Source: Pseudolabrys sp. (GTDB taxonomy: Bacteria; Pseudomonadota; Alphaproteobacteria; Rhizobiales; Xanthobacteraceae). From it: a DNA stretch of 64,000 nucleotides. A program made the position numbers and the translations under genes. The notes below the pieces were generated by a model. That model saw only the letters and a program-made list of their open reading frames with translations. It did no database searches and had not been told where the DNA came from. Positions 45,729-55,156 of the stretch are shown here, piece after piece (positions within the stretch are counted from its first letter, which is position 1; each line of letters starts with the position of its first letter). The stretch spans positions 1 to 64,000 of the forward strand of contig JALHRB010000009.1 in NCBI GenBank assembly GCA_022841665.1. Direction: 5' to 3'.

Positions 45729-48623
45729 GTGACCCGTTGCGTGACGGCCTTGGCCGTGGTGCTTGCGCTGGCCGTCTTGCTGGCGGTACCCGCGCGCGCG
45801 GTCGAAGCGGTCAATGTCCGTCTCGACGCCTCGGCAATCGATCTCACCGCCGCCACCGAACGGCAGAAGACCGAAAACGACCGCATCCAGGTTTCCACCG
45901 CGCCCGGTCCCGACGGCATCGTGCGCCGCATCGAGGTGCGCGCGCGCGAGCGCAACAACAACTGGGCGGTGTTCGCCCTCACCAACAACAGCGACGAGCA
46001 GATCGACCGCCTGATCGTCGTGCCGCATTACCGCATGGTCGGCTCCGGCCTGATCTGGCCCGATCTCGGCCTCTCGCGCATCGCCAGTATCACGCCGTCG
46101 ACCGGCGACCGCCCGCTGCGGCAGGAAAGCACGACCGCCGACATTTTCCGCGTCACGCTCGACCCCGGCTCGGTCATCACTTTCGTCGCCGAATTGCGCA
46201 CGGACCGGCTGCCGCAGATCTATCTGTGGGAGCCGGACGCCTACAAGGACAAGGTCAACTCCTTCACGCTCTATTACGGCATCGTCATCGGCATCGCCGG
46301 ACTGCTGGCGCTTTTCCTCACCATCCTGTTCGTGGTGAAGGGCTCGGTGATGTTTCCGGCCGCTGCCGCGCTCGGATGGGCGGTGCTGATCTACATCGGC
46401 ATCGACTTCGGCTTCTGGGGCAAGGTGTTCGACATGTCGGCCGGCGCCGAGCGCGTGTGGCGCGCCTGCGGCGAGGCGATCCTGTCGGCGACGCTGCTCG
46501 TGTTTCTGTTCGCCTATCTCAATTTGTCGCGCTGGCACGTGCGCTATGCCCACATCACCATCGCCTGGCTGGCCGCGCTGGCGGCGCTGATCGCGGTCGC
46601 GGTGTTCGATCCGGCGGTCGCCTCCGGCATCGCGCGGCTGTCGCTTTTCCTGATCGCGGTCTTCGGCCTCGCGCTGGTGATCTACCTCTCCACCCACGGC
46701 TTCGACCGCGCGGTGCTCCTGATCCCGACCTGGCTCCTGCTGGTAGTATGGACAGTGTCGGCGGGCTTTGCCGTCACCGGCGTCGTCACCAACGACATCA
46801 TCGGCCCGGCGCTGCTCGGCGGCCTGGTGCTGATCGTCATGCTGATCGGCTTCACCGTCATGCAGCATGCTTTTGCCGGCGGCATCACGCACGGCATCGT
46901 GTCCGACGTCGAGCGGCGCGCGCTGGCGCTGACCGGCGCCGGCGACATGATCTGGGACTGGGACGTCTCCGCCGACAAGGTCTACACCAGCCCGGAGACC
47001 GAGCACGTGCTCGGCCTCAAGCGCGGGGCGCTGGAAGGCCCGGCCGCCGTCTGGCTCGACGTGCTGCATCCCCTCGACCGCGACCGCTTCCGCGCTTCGC
47101 TCGACAGCGCGGTGGAGCAGCGGCGCGGGCGGCTCACGCAGGATTTCCGCCTGCGCGCGGCCGACGGCCATTTCGTCTGGCTGTCGCTGAAGGCACGGCC
47201 GGTGGTCGGCTCCGACGGCGAAGTGGTGCGCCTGGTCGGCACGCTCACCGACGTCACCGACTTCAAGAATTCGGAAGAACGCCTGCTGTTCGACGCAGTG
47301 CACGACAACCTCACCGGCCTGCCCAACCGCGAATTGTTCATCGACCGCATGGAGGCCGCCTTCGGCTTCGCCAAGTCCGACCCGAACATGCGGCCGTCGG
47401 TGGCGGTGATCGACATCGACCGCTTCAAGCAGGTGAACGACTCGGTCGGCATCGCGGTCGGCGATTCCATCCTGCTCACCATCGCGCGCCGCCTGTCGCG
47501 CCTCTTGAAACCGCAGGACACGCTGGCGCGCCTGTCCGGCGACCAGTTCGCGCTGATCCTGATGTCGGAGCGCGAGCCGGCACGCATCGTCGCCTTCGCC
47601 GAAACCATGCGCCGCGCGCTGCGCGCGCCGATCGCCTTCAACGACCGCGAGATATTCCTCACCGCGTCGATCGGGCTGGCGCTGGCCGAGAACCAGGCGC
47701 CGCGGCCGGAGGAAGTGCTGAAAGACGCCGAGCTCGCGATGTATCACGCCAAGCGCATCGGCGGCGACCGCATCGAGATCTTCAAGCCGGGCATGCGCAC
47801 GCGCAAGACCGACCGCCTCACCATGGAATCGGAATTGCGCCGCGCTATCGAGCGCGAGGAGATCAAGGTGCTGTACCAGCCGATCGTGCGGCTGGAGGAT
47901 CGCGCCATCGCCGGCTTCGAGGCGCTGGCGCGCTGGGACCATCCCAAGCTCGGGCGGCTGTCGCCGTCGGAATTCATCTCGATCGCCGAGGAGATCGGCC
48001 TTATCGTCGACCTCGGCCTGTTCGTGCTCGACCGCACCGCGCGCCAGCTTGCGCAGTGGCAGGCGGGCAGCCGCTCGCGCGAGCCGGTCTTCGCCAGCGT
48101 GAACGTGTCGTCGCGGCAGCTCTTGCGCCACGACCTGATTCAGGACCTGCGCGGCGTGCTCGGCCGCACGGCGCTGGCGCGCGGCACGCTCAAACTGGAG
48201 ATCACCGAGTCGCTGGTGATGGAGAACCCCGAGCACGCGGCGCAGATGCTCACGCGCATCAAGGAGCTCGGCGCCGGCCTGTCGCTCGACGACTTCGGTA
48301 CCGGCCACTCCTCGCTCGCTTATCTGCAGCGTTTCCCGTTCGACACCATCAAGATCGACCAGTCCTTCGTGCGCACCACGTCGCGCGGCACGCGCCCGGT
48401 GATCCTGCGCTCGATCATCGCCATGGCGCACGACCTCGGCATGGAGGTGGTGGCGGAAGGCGCCGAGACGGACAGCGATGCGGTCGAGCTCTACCAGCTC
48501 GGCTGCGAATACGCGCAGGGCTTCGCCTTCGGCGAGCCGATGACTGGCGAGGCGGCGCGCGATCTCCTGGGCGAGCAGCCGCAGCAGCGGCGCCCGGCCC
48601 TGAAAGTGATTGCGTCTGAATAA
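45729..48623 (+). CDS. Membrane-bound PAS-GGDEF-EAL cyclic-di-GMP protein with a 7TM sensor
   Basis: About 964 residues from the GTG at 45729; TTG codons at 45651 and 45723 are alternatives, but 45729 places a signal peptide (ALAVVLALAVLLAVPARAVE) at the N-terminus. Layout: periplasmic domain (about 25-175), a multi-TM block (about 180-390) like 7TMR-DISM sensors, a PAS domain (about 400-515), GGDEF domain (about 520-690) and EAL domain (about 700-950). The GGDEF signature is degenerate (RLSGDQFALIL), predicting lost cyclase activity. The EAL signature (GFEALARWDHPK) and DDFGTGHSSLAYL are intact. Expected activity: c-di-GMP hydrolysis, probably regulated by an extracellular signal. Confidence 0.93.
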   Translation: MTRCVTALAVVLALAVLLAVPARAVEAVNVRLDASAIDLTAATERQKTENDRIQVSTAPGPDGIVRRIEVRARERNNNWAVFALTNNSDEQIDRLIVVPHYRMVGSGLIWPDLGLSRIASITPSTGDRPLRQESTTADIFRVTLDPGSVITFVAELRTDRLPQIYLWEPDAYKDKVNSFTLYYGIVIGIAGLLALFLTILFVVKGSVMFPAAAALGWAVLIYIGIDFGFWGKVFDMSAGAERVWRACGEAILSATLLVFLFAYLNLSRWHVRYAHITIAWLAALAALIAVAVFDPAVASGIARLSLFLIAVFGLALVIYLSTHGFDRAVLLIPTWLLLVVWTVSAGFAVTGVVTNDIIGPALLGGLVLIVMLIGFTVMQHAFAGGITHGIVSDVERRALALTGAGDMIWDWDVSADKVYTSPETEHVLGLKRGALEGPAAVWLDVLHPLDRDRFRASLDSAVEQRRGRLTQDFRLRAADGHFVWLSLKARPVVGSDGEVVRLVGTLTDVTDFKNSEERLLFDAVHDNLTGLPNRELFIDRMEAAFGFAKSDPNMRPSVAVIDIDRFKQVNDSVGIAVGDSILLTIARRLSRLLKPQDTLARLSGDQFALILMSEREPARIVAFAETMRRALRAPIAFNDREIFLTASIGLALAENQAPRPEEVLKDAELAMYHAKRIGGDRIEIFKPGMRTRKTDRLTMESELRRAIEREEIKVLYQPIVRLEDRAIAGFEALARWDHPKLGRLSPSEFISIAEEIGLIVDLGLFVLDRTARQLAQWQAGSRSREPVFASVNVSSRQLLRHDLIQDLRGVLGRTALARGTLKLEITESLVMENPEHAAQMLTRIKELGAGLSLDDFGTGHSSLAYLQRFPFDTIKIDQSFVRTTSRGTRPVILRSIIAMAHDLGMEVVAEGAETDSDAVELYQLGCEYAQGFAFGEPMTGEAARDLLGEQPQQRRPALKVIASE

Positions 48624-48689
48624 ATAACAATCTTGAGTTGTAGGCGATTTTGGCGCATCCTTCGCTCCCGTTTTCAGGGGGAGGACGCC

Positions 48690-49292
48690 ATGAAGGCCTT
48701 GAAATCGCTGCTGATCGCCGCCGCACTCGGGCTATTGCCGACGATGGCCCCGGCGCAGTCGCCGCCGCTCGGCAAGCCCGTCTTCTGCGACGGAACCTAT
48801 GCGCTTTGCATCAAAGCGCTCTGCCAGCCGATCGTCGGCAAGGGCGGCACCATCAAATACGCCAACTGCGCCTGCGACGTGCAAAAGGGCTGGTCGATGG
48901 GCCCGGGAAGCTGCCAGTCCCGCATCCCCATCGTGCGCAACGGGCGGACCTTCCTGATCTCGACCTATTCGAATCTCTACAACGAAAAAAACCAGACCAT
49001 GAGCTGCACCTACTCCAATCAGCAATGGGCCTGGTGCTATGGCGCACCTTGTGTCGTGGACCGCAACAATCCGAAAAGCACGACCTGCACATGCCCGGTA
49101 TACACCGGCCCGATGTACACGCTGGGCGGCGCATGCGGCACGGACGAGGGCGGTTGTGCCAGCATGTGGTCGGCGGCAACGCCGAAAGCCGACACCGGCG
49201 CCAATGCCCTGTTCGCCGCTTACATGAAGAAGAACGGCTACCCGCATCACGGGCCGGCGGCGATGTGCCCTTCGACGTCGACGACGAAGTGA
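48690..49292 (+). CDS. Cysteine-rich secreted protein of unknown function
   Basis: A 200-residue exported protein: signal peptide LKSLLIAAALGLLPTMAPAQ, then a mature part with 14 cysteines (for example FCDGTYALCIKALCQ, NCACDVQKGWS, TCTCPVYTGP), which suggests a disulfide-rich fold. A GGGGAGGA ribosome site gives the start at 48690. No known family was recognised. It is between the c-di-GMP gene and the convergent YqgE gene. Confidence 0.75.
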   Translation: MKALKSLLIAAALGLLPTMAPAQSPPLGKPVFCDGTYALCIKALCQPIVGKGGTIKYANCACDVQKGWSMGPGSCQSRIPIVRNGRTFLISTYSNLYNEKNQTMSCTYSNQQWAWCYGAPCVVDRNNPKSTTCTCPVYTGPMYTLGGACGTDEGGCASMWSAATPKADTGANALFAAYMKKNGYPHHGPAAMCPSTSTTK

Positions 49293-49301
49293 CGAATTTC
49301 G

Positions 49302-49919
49302 TCAGGCGTGGCCGGCTTCGCTCGACAGCATGCCGAGATCGATGCCGATCTTGCGCAGCGCGCGCTCGTATTTGTGCTCGATGTCGCCACCGAAGATAAG
49401 CTCGCGGTCGGCGGCGCAATGCAGCCAGCCGTTCTGCTGGATCTCCTGCTCGAGCTGGCCGGGCGCCCAGCCGGCATAGCCGAGCGCCAGGATCGCGCTC
49501 GCCGGCCCGTTGCCGCGCGCGATCGCCTTGAGGATGTCGAGCGTGGCGGTGAGGCAGATGCCTTCGTCGATGGGCAGCGTCGAATTCTCGATGAAGAAGT
49601 CGGCGGAGTGCAGCACGAAGCCGCGCCCGGTCTCCACCGGCCCGCCCTTGAGGACCTTCACGTCCTCGGCCTGCACCGGCAACTGGATGCGCTCGCTCGC
49701 GGGGATGACATCGAGCTGGACGAGCAGGTCGGGAAACTTGATGTTCTGCGCGGGGTGGTTGACCACGATGCCCATGGCACCTTCGGTCGAGTGGGCGCAG
49801 ACGTAGATCACCGAGCGCGCGAATCGCTCGTCGCTCATCGCCGGCATGGCGATCAGCATCTGCCCGTCGAGATAACCGCGGGCGGGCGCGTCGTCGGAAG
49901 CTTTTCGCGAGCTCTTCAT
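49302..49919 (-). CDS. YqgE/AlgH family (UPF0301) protein
   Basis: A 205-residue protein of the YqgE/AlgH family: [20 protein letters not shown], then [38 protein letters not shown] and [20 protein letters not shown] are its conserved blocks. Function is unclear (linked to alginate regulation in pseudomonads). A 9-bp gap separates it from the convergent cysteine-rich gene. Confidence 0.95.
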   Translation of the reverse strand: MKSSRKASDDAPARGYLDGQMLIAMPAMSDERFARSVIYVCAHSTEGAMGIVVNHPAQNIKFPDLLVQLDVIPASERIQLPVQAEDVKVLKGGPVETGRGFVLHSADFFIENSTLPIDEGICLTATLDILKAIARGNGPASAILALGYAGWAPGQLEQEIQQNGWLHCAADRELIFGGDIEHKYERALRKIGIDLGMLSSEAGHA

Positions 49920-50103
49920 GGTGAAAGGTTACCCGATCGGTCCGTTCTTGCAAACGAAGCTTGCGCTCGAAAGTTCAACCGGCCCGCCGTCATAATCGAC
50001 CCTGCAATTGTGGCGAAATCGCCACCCCTGCCCAAAAAGGCTTCACCCTGCTCACGATGAATTCAATGGCCCGGGCGGCGGCAACCGACTACAACCCGCC
50101 GCC

Positions 50104-50931
50104 ATGACCGACCGATTCAAGCTTTTTGCATTGGCAATTTGCGCCGTCGCCTTGCTGCCGGCCGCCGCACGCGCCGACGATGTCTCGGCCTGGAGCCAGG
50201 ACACCCGCTCGGCGGCCCGGCTGATCGCCGGCACCAACAAGAACGAGACGGTGTTGCGCGCCGGCGTCGAGATCAAACTCAACCCCGGCTGGAAAACCTA
50301 TTGGCGCTATCCGGGCGATTCCGGCGTGCCGCCGAAGTTCGATTTTTCCGGCTCGGAAAATCTCGCCCGCGCGCGCGTGTTCTATCCGGTGCCGTCGCTG
50401 CACAGCGACGAGACCGGGCAGACCTTGGGCTACGACAACGGCGTGGTGTTCCCGCTGCGCGTGATGCCGCGCGAGCCGGGCAAGCCGGTGCGGCTGCGCG
50501 TCAAGATCGACTATGCGGTATGCGAGAAATTGTGCGTGCCGGCGGAAGGCCAAGCCGAGCTGCTGCTTGCGCCGGGCGCCAGCGGCGAGGATGCGGCGCT
50601 GACCGCGGCCGAGAAGCGCGTGCCGGCGCCGGCCACCGCGGCGGAAGCGGGCCTGATCGCGCGCCGCGTCAATGGCGGGCCGAAGCCGCTGGTCATGGTC
50701 GACGTCGCGGCGCCGGACAACGTGCCGGTGCAACTGTTCGTCGAAGGGCCGTCCGGCGACTGGGCGCTGCCGATCCCGAAGCCGGCGCAAGGCGCGCCCG
50801 CCGGCCGCCGCCATTTCGGCTTCGAACTCGACGGCCTGCCGCCCGGCGTCGATCCGAAAAGCCGCTTCGACCTGATTTTCACGGTGGTGAAAGGCGACCG
50901 CGCCTTCGAGGTCGCGACCCATCTCGACTAA
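50104..50931 (+). CDS. Periplasmic DsbD/ScsB alpha-domain-like protein
   Basis: A 275-residue exported protein (signal LFALAICAVALLPAAARADD). The region LNPGWKTYWRYPGDSGVPPK, then YDNGVVFPLRVMP and the CxxxxC pair in DYAVCEKLCVPAEGQAEL match the N-terminal domain of DsbD/ScsB (protein-disulfide reductase). No membrane or thioredoxin domain is attached, so it must get electrons from another partner. It is 66 bp upstream of a peroxiredoxin gene on the same strand, suggesting a redox theme. Confidence 0.85.
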   Translation: MTDRFKLFALAICAVALLPAAARADDVSAWSQDTRSAARLIAGTNKNETVLRAGVEIKLNPGWKTYWRYPGDSGVPPKFDFSGSENLARARVFYPVPSLHSDETGQTLGYDNGVVFPLRVMPREPGKPVRLRVKIDYAVCEKLCVPAEGQAELLLAPGASGEDAALTAAEKRVPAPATAAEAGLIARRVNGGPKPLVMVDVAAPDNVPVQLFVEGPSGDWALPIPKPAQGAPAGRRHFGFELDGLPPGVDPKSRFDLIFTVVKGDRAFEVATHLD

Positions 50932-50997
50932 CCGGGGATATGGGCGTAATTACCGTTTCCGGGAAAACCAATAATCCGCAACGGGAAGAGGACACCC

Positions 50998-51483
50998 ATG
51001 CCCATCAAGGTCGGCGATCGATTGCCTGAAGCCAAGTTTCGCGTGATGACGACGGAAGGTCCCGGCTGGAAGACCACCGACGAAGTGTTCAAGGGCCGCA
51101 AGGTGGCGCTGTTCGCGGTGCCCGGCGCCTTTACCCCGACCTGCACCAACCTGCACATGCCGAGCTTCCTCGCCAATCTCGACGCCATCAAGGGCAAGGG
51201 CGTTCACAGCGTGGCCGTGACCGCGGTCAACGACATCTTCGTGCTGGAAGCCTGGAAGAAGGCGACCGGCGCCGACGGCAAGGTCGAAGCGCTGGCGGAC
51301 GGCAACGGCGAATTCGCCAAGGCGATCGGCATGGATTTCGACGGTGCCGCCGGCGGCCTCGGGGTGCGCTCCAAGCGCTACTCCATGCTGGTCGAGGACG
51401 GCGTGGTGAAAAAGTTCAACGTCGAGGAAGCGCCGGGCAAGTGCGAGGTCTCCGGCGGCCAGACGCTGCTCGGGCAGCTGTAA
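50998..51483 (+). CDS. Peroxiredoxin, Prx5/hybrid type
   Basis: A 161-residue thiol peroxidase. The peroxidatic cysteine is in VPGAFTPTCTNLHMPSF, as in the Prx5 subfamily. A second cysteine near the C-terminus (PGKCEVSGG) may be resolving. AAGAGGA before the ATG. An intrinsic terminator follows. It reduces H2O2 or alkyl peroxides in the cytoplasm. Confidence 0.95.
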   Translation: MPIKVGDRLPEAKFRVMTTEGPGWKTTDEVFKGRKVALFAVPGAFTPTCTNLHMPSFLANLDAIKGKGVHSVAVTAVNDIFVLEAWKKATGADGKVEALADGNGEFAKAIGMDFDGAAGGLGVRSKRYSMLVEDGVVKKFNVEEAPGKCEVSGGQTLLGQL

Positions 51484-51503
51484 CCGTCTATTTAGCGCGA
51501 CGG

Positions 51504-51529
51504 CGGCCGGGCTTGCGCCCGGCCGTTTT
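51504..51529 (+). terminator. Intrinsic terminator after the peroxiredoxin gene
   Basis: CGGCCGGGC-TTGC-GCCCGGCCG (51504-51525) followed by TTTT. It ends at the stop codon of the convergent rnhA (51529-51531). Confidence 0.9.
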
Positions 51530-51999
51530 CATTTCGGCTTCATCGCGCCGACCGCGCCCGCGCGCGCGGCGACGAGACCGTCGCGCGCCAGCTGATCGGC
51601 GCGCTCGTTCATCGCGTGGCCGGCGTGGCCCTTGACCCAGTGCCAGTGCACGGTGTGATGCCCAAGCGCCTCATCGAGGCGCTTCCACAGATCGACATTC
51701 TTGACCGGGCTCTTGTCGGCAGTGCGCCAGCCGTTGCGCTTCCAGTTGTTGATCCAGCTCATGATGCCGTTGCGCAGGTACTGGCTGTCGGTGTGGATGT
51801 CGACGATGCAGGGCCGCTTGAGCGCTTCGAGCGCGGCGATCGCCGCCATCAGCTCCATGCGGTTATTGGTGGTGTGCGGCTCGCCGCCCATCAGCTCCTT
51901 CTCGTGCTCGCCGAAGGAGAGGATCGCGCCCCAGCCGCCCGGACCGGGATTTCCCGAGCACGCCCCATCGGTATGCACGGTCACGCGCTGGTCGCTCAT
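51529..51999 (-). CDS. rnhA: Ribonuclease HI
   Basis: A 156-residue nuclease that cuts RNA in RNA-DNA hybrids. Active-site residues are in [17 protein letters not shown] (Asp), [10 protein letters not shown] (Glu), [12 protein letters not shown] (Asp), [16 protein letters not shown] (His and Asp). An in-frame ATG at 52008 is an alternative three codons upstream. It precedes no gene of its strand closely; thrB lies upstream with a repeat between. Order ispH-thrB-rnhA is conserved in Bradyrhizobium-like genomes. Confidence 0.97.
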   Translation of the reverse strand: MSDQRVTVHTDGACSGNPGPGGWGAILSFGEHEKELMGGEPHTTNNRMELMAAIAALEALKRPCIVDIHTDSQYLRNGIMSWINNWKRNGWRTADKSPVKNVDLWKRLDEALGHHTVHWHWVKGHAGHAMNERADQLARDGLVAARAGAVGAMKPK

Positions 52000-52012
52000 G
52001 GTCCACACATTC

Positions 52013-52116
52013 CGTCATTCCGGGACGTCGCGAAGCGACGGACCCGGAATCCAGACGCAAGCACCATGCCTGCTTCTGGATTCCGGGTTCGCGCCTGCGG
52101 CGCGCCCCGGAATGAC
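52013..52116. repeat. Intergenic palindromic repeat, family A, between thrB and rnhA
   Basis: CGTCATTCCGGGACGTCGCG to GCCCCGGAATGAC with CCCGGAATCCAGA / TCTGGATTCCGGG arms. It ends or begins 5 bp from the rnhA upstream ATG. Confidence 0.88.
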
Positions 52117-52136
52117 AGCACAATAAAGCTCATACG

Positions 52137-53096
52137 CTAAATCCCGTAGTCGGCAGCGCTCTGCACTGACTGATGGAAGCGCAGCTTGCGGTGATATTCG
52201 AGCGGATCCTTCGGCCTGACCATGGCGCCTTCGGGCACGGCCAGCCAATCGACCAGCCGCGTGAGCAGGAAGCGCATGGCCGCGCCGCGCGCCAGCATTG
52301 GCAGCGCCGCGCGCTCGTCTGCCGACAGCGCGCGCATCTTGCCGTAGCCGGAAAGCAGCGCGCGGCCCTTGGTGACGTTGAAGGCATGGTCCGGCTCGAA
52401 ACACCAGGCGTTCAGGCAGATCGCCACGTCGTAGGCGAGCGTGTCGGTACAGGCGAAATAGAAGTCGATCAGCCCGGACAGATGGTCGCCGAGGAAGAAC
52501 ACGTTGTCGGGGAACAGGTCGGCGTGGATGACGCCTTGCGGCAGCCCGCGCGGCCAGGCGCGCTCCAGCATGTCGAGCTCGGTGACGATCTCGTTGCACA
52601 GCCCCGGGCGCACGCTGTCGCCGCGCGCGCCGGCGTGCTCGAACAGCGGCCGCCAGTTTTCGACCGACAACGCGTTCGGCCGCTTCATGGCAAAGTCGGC
52701 GCCGGCCAGATGCAGCCGCGCCAGCGCCTCGCCGACGCCGGCACAGTGCGCGGCGTTCGGCCTGCGGTGCCACATGCCCTCGAGGAAGGTCACGATCGCC
52801 GCTGGCCGCCCGGCGATTCTGCCGAGCATGCCGCCCTGCCGGTTCTTCACGGGTTGCGGGCAGGTGATGCCGCGGGCGGCGAGATGCTCCATCAGCGCCA
52901 GGAAGAACGGCAGGTCCTGCTCCGCCACGCGCTTTTCGTAGAGCGTGAGGATGAAATTGCCGGCGCCGGTGTGCACCAGGAAATTGGAATTCTCCACGCC
53001 CTCGGCGATGCCCTTGTAGGAGAGCAATTCGCCGATGTCGTAATCCGAAAGAAAGCGGGTCAGGTCTTCCGCCGAAACGTCGGTGTAGACGGCCAT
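52137..53096 (-). CDS. thrB: Homoserine kinase (APH-fold type)
   Basis: A 319-residue kinase for threonine synthesis, of the aminoglycoside phosphotransferase fold used by alphaproteobacteria. It has [20 protein letters not shown] (ATP site), then [20 protein letters not shown] (catalytic Asp in HADLFPDN) and [20 protein letters not shown]. It starts 7 bp after the ispH stop on the same strand. Confidence 0.97.
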   Translation of the reverse strand: MAVYTDVSAEDLTRFLSDYDIGELLSYKGIAEGVENSNFLVHTGAGNFILTLYEKRVAEQDLPFFLALMEHLAARGITCPQPVKNRQGGMLGRIAGRPAAIVTFLEGMWHRRPNAAHCAGVGEALARLHLAGADFAMKRPNALSVENWRPLFEHAGARGDSVRPGLCNEIVTELDMLERAWPRGLPQGVIHADLFPDNVFFLGDHLSGLIDFYFACTDTLAYDVAICLNAWCFEPDHAFNVTKGRALLSGYGKMRALSADERAALPMLARGAAMRFLLTRLVDWLAVPEGAMVRPKDPLEYHRKLRFHQSVQSAADYGI

Positions 53097-53103
53097 GAAA
53101 ACG

Positions 53104-54078
53104 TCACTCCGCCGCTTCGGTCTCGCGCAACTGGCGCGGCAGCGGGAAGAAAACGCCCTCCTCGGCCGCCGACACGGTCTCGACGCGTACGGTGTAGCGC
53201 TGGGCGAAGGCGTCGATGATCTCCTCGACCAGCACTTCCGGCGCGGAGGCGCCGGCGGTGATGCCGAGTGAAGACACGTCGCCGAACATGTCCCAGTCGA
53301 TGTCGGCTGCGCGCTGCACCAGCGCCGCGCGCGGGCAGCCGGCGCGCTCGGCGACTTCCTTGAGCCGCTGCGAGTTCGACGAGTTGGGCGCGCCGACCAC
53401 GATCATGGCGTCGACGATGGGGGCCACGCGCTTGACCGCTTCCTGGCGGTTGGTGGTGGCGTAGCAGATGTCTTCCTTGTGCGGGCCGACGATGCCCGGG
53501 AAGCGTGCTTTAAGCCGCTCGACGATGGCCGCGGTGTCGTCGACCGACAAAGTGGTCTGCGTCACGTAAGCGAGCTTGCCGGCGTCGCGCGGCGCGAAGC
53601 GGTCGGCGTCGGTCAGGGTCTCGATCAAGGTCACGCTGCCCGGCGGCAACTGGCCCATGGTGCCGATGACTTCTGGGTGGCCCGAGTGGCCGATGAGCAC
53701 GATCTCGCGCCCGCGGCGGTGATGGATCTCGGCCTCGCGGTGCACCTTGGTGACCAGCGGGCAGGTGGCGTCGAGCGCGAACAGATTGCGCCGCGCCGCT
53801 TCGTCCGGAACGCTGCGCGGCACGCCGTGCGCCGAAAATATGACCGGGGCACCGCCGTCGGGAACCTCGTCGAGTTCCTCGACGAAAACCGCGCCTTTGG
53901 CGCGCAGGCTCTCGACCACGTAGCGATTATGCACGATCTCGTGGCGGACATAGACCGGCGGCCCATAAACGGCGAGCGCACGCTCCACCGATTCGATGGC
54001 GCGCACGACCCCGGCGCAGAAACCGCGCGGCGAGCACAGCAGTACCTTCAGGGCGGGTTTTTCCGGGCCGGCGACCAT
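53104..54078 (-). CDS. ispH: 4-hydroxy-3-methylbut-2-enyl diphosphate reductase
   Basis: A 324-residue iron-sulphur enzyme, the last step of the MEP isoprenoid pathway. Its three cluster cysteines are in [24 protein letters not shown] and [12 protein letters not shown]; the proton-relay Glu is in [13 protein letters not shown]. The start at 54078 follows GAGGATATTTC; a longer in-frame start at 54153 is less supported. First of ispH-thrB. Confidence 0.97.
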   Translation of the reverse strand: MVAGPEKPALKVLLCSPRGFCAGVVRAIESVERALAVYGPPVYVRHEIVHNRYVVESLRAKGAVFVEELDEVPDGGAPVIFSAHGVPRSVPDEAARRNLFALDATCPLVTKVHREAEIHHRRGREIVLIGHSGHPEVIGTMGQLPPGSVTLIETLTDADRFAPRDAGKLAYVTQTTLSVDDTAAIVERLKARFPGIVGPHKEDICYATTNRQEAVKRVAPIVDAMIVVGAPNSSNSQRLKEVAERAGCPRAALVQRAADIDWDMFGDVSSLGITAGASAPEVLVEEIIDAFAQRYTVRVETVSAAEEGVFFPLPRQLRETEAAE

Positions 54079-54270
54079 GAAATATCCTCGAAAGCCGCGC
54101 ATTTCGCGGGTTCGGTCGCCCCCGACATGGGGCGCGCGCCCCCGCCCTGTCAAGCCGGAACGGTTGCACGGGGGGCGGTCAGCCCCTATATTCCGGCCAC
54201 TTCCCGATCATCACCGATGGTCCAAGTGCTTCGCCCCGAGGGCGGGCGAAGCTTAAAGGAGATATTTGCC

Positions 54271-54987
54271 ATGGCGACCGCAGCACCGCTCATGCCCAAG
54301 GCGACCGCCGTCTGGCTCTTGGACAACACCGCGCTGTCGTTCGACCAGATCGCCGACTTCTGCAAGCTGCACCCGCTCGAGGTGAAGGCGATCGCCGACG
54401 GCGACGCCGCCCAGGGCATCAAGGGCATGGACCCGGTGCAGACCGGCCAGCTCAGCCGCGAGCAGATTTCCGAGGCCGAGAAGAACCCGGATATCCGCCT
54501 GAAGCTCTCGGAGCCGAAGGTGGCCGTGCACACGCCCGAGCGCGGCAAGAAGGGCCCGCGCTACACGCCGGTGTCGCGCCGGCAGGACCGGCCGAACGCC
54601 ATCCTCTGGCTGGTGCGCAACCATCCCGAGCTCAAGGACGCGGCGATCATGCGGCTGGTCGGCACCACCAAGTCGACCATCGCCTCGATCCGCGACCGCA
54701 CGCACTGGAATTCAGCCGCGCTGACGCCGCTCGATCCGGTCACGCTCGGTCTGTGCTCGCAGATCGACCTCGACCTCGAAGTGCAGCGCGCCAACAAGGA
54801 GAAGCCCGCGCCCGCCGACACCGGCGCGACGCTGCTGCCGGCGGCCGAGACCACGGCCAAGAAGGAGGCCGAAGTCGCCGCCGCCGCCGCGGAAGCCGAG
54901 CAGAAGCCGGGCGGCGACATCGACGTTTCCGCTGTGTTCGCCAAGCTCAAGCAGCTCGGCGGCAAGGACAAGGGCGAGGACGAGTAA
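54271..54987 (+). CDS. trcR: Cell cycle transcriptional regulator TrcR (DUF1013)
   Basis: A 238-residue protein of DUF1013: MPKATAVWLLDNTALSFDQI, FCKLHPLEVKAIADGDAAQG, then QDRPNAILWLVRNHPELKDA and MRLVGTTKSTIASIRDRTHW, which resembles a helix-turn-helix, and an Ala/Glu-rich tail. The strong ribosome site (AAAGGAGATATTTGCC) gives the start. Family members are listed as cell-cycle regulators in alphaproteobacteria. Divergent from ispH. A terminator follows. Confidence 0.93.
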   Translation: MATAAPLMPKATAVWLLDNTALSFDQIADFCKLHPLEVKAIADGDAAQGIKGMDPVQTGQLSREQISEAEKNPDIRLKLSEPKVAVHTPERGKKGPRYTPVSRRQDRPNAILWLVRNHPELKDAAIMRLVGTTKSTIASIRDRTHWNSAALTPLDPVTLGLCSQIDLDLEVQRANKEKPAPADTGATLLPAAETTAKKEAEVAAAAAEAEQKPGGDIDVSAVFAKLKQLGGKDKGEDE

Positions 54988-55012
54988 GCGCTCGCTTCAA
55001 TCTTAAATTCAA

Positions 55013-55042
55013 AATGGCCGGCTCACCGCCGGCCATTTTTTT
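55013..55042 (+). terminator. Intrinsic terminator after trcR
   Basis: AATGGCCGGC-TCACC-GCCGGCCATT (55013-55037) followed by a T-run to 55042. It lies 26 bp after the trcR stop. Confidence 0.9.
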
Positions 55043-55046
55043 GTGC

Positions 55047-55151
55047 CGTCATTCCGGGACGCGAGCGAAGCGAGCGGACCCGGAATCCATACGCCGCAGC
55101 GTTGATGGTTATGGATTCCGGGTTCGCGCCTTCGGCGCGCCCCGGAATGAC
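55047..55151. repeat. Intergenic palindromic repeat, family A
   Basis: CGTCATTCCGGGACGCGAGC to GCCCCGGAATGAC with CCCGGAATCCATA / TATGGATTCCGGG arms. Fits exactly between the trcR terminator and the stop of the MBL gene (55157). Confidence 0.88.
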
Positions 55152-55156
55152 GAAGT

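Noticed and set aside
45717-48431. A 904-codon open frame opposite the GGDEF-EAL gene, and another of 960 codons in a different plus frame (45737-48619)
   Set aside because: Both are products of high GC at third codon positions. They have no domain pattern, and the GGDEF-EAL frame has clear motifs throughout.
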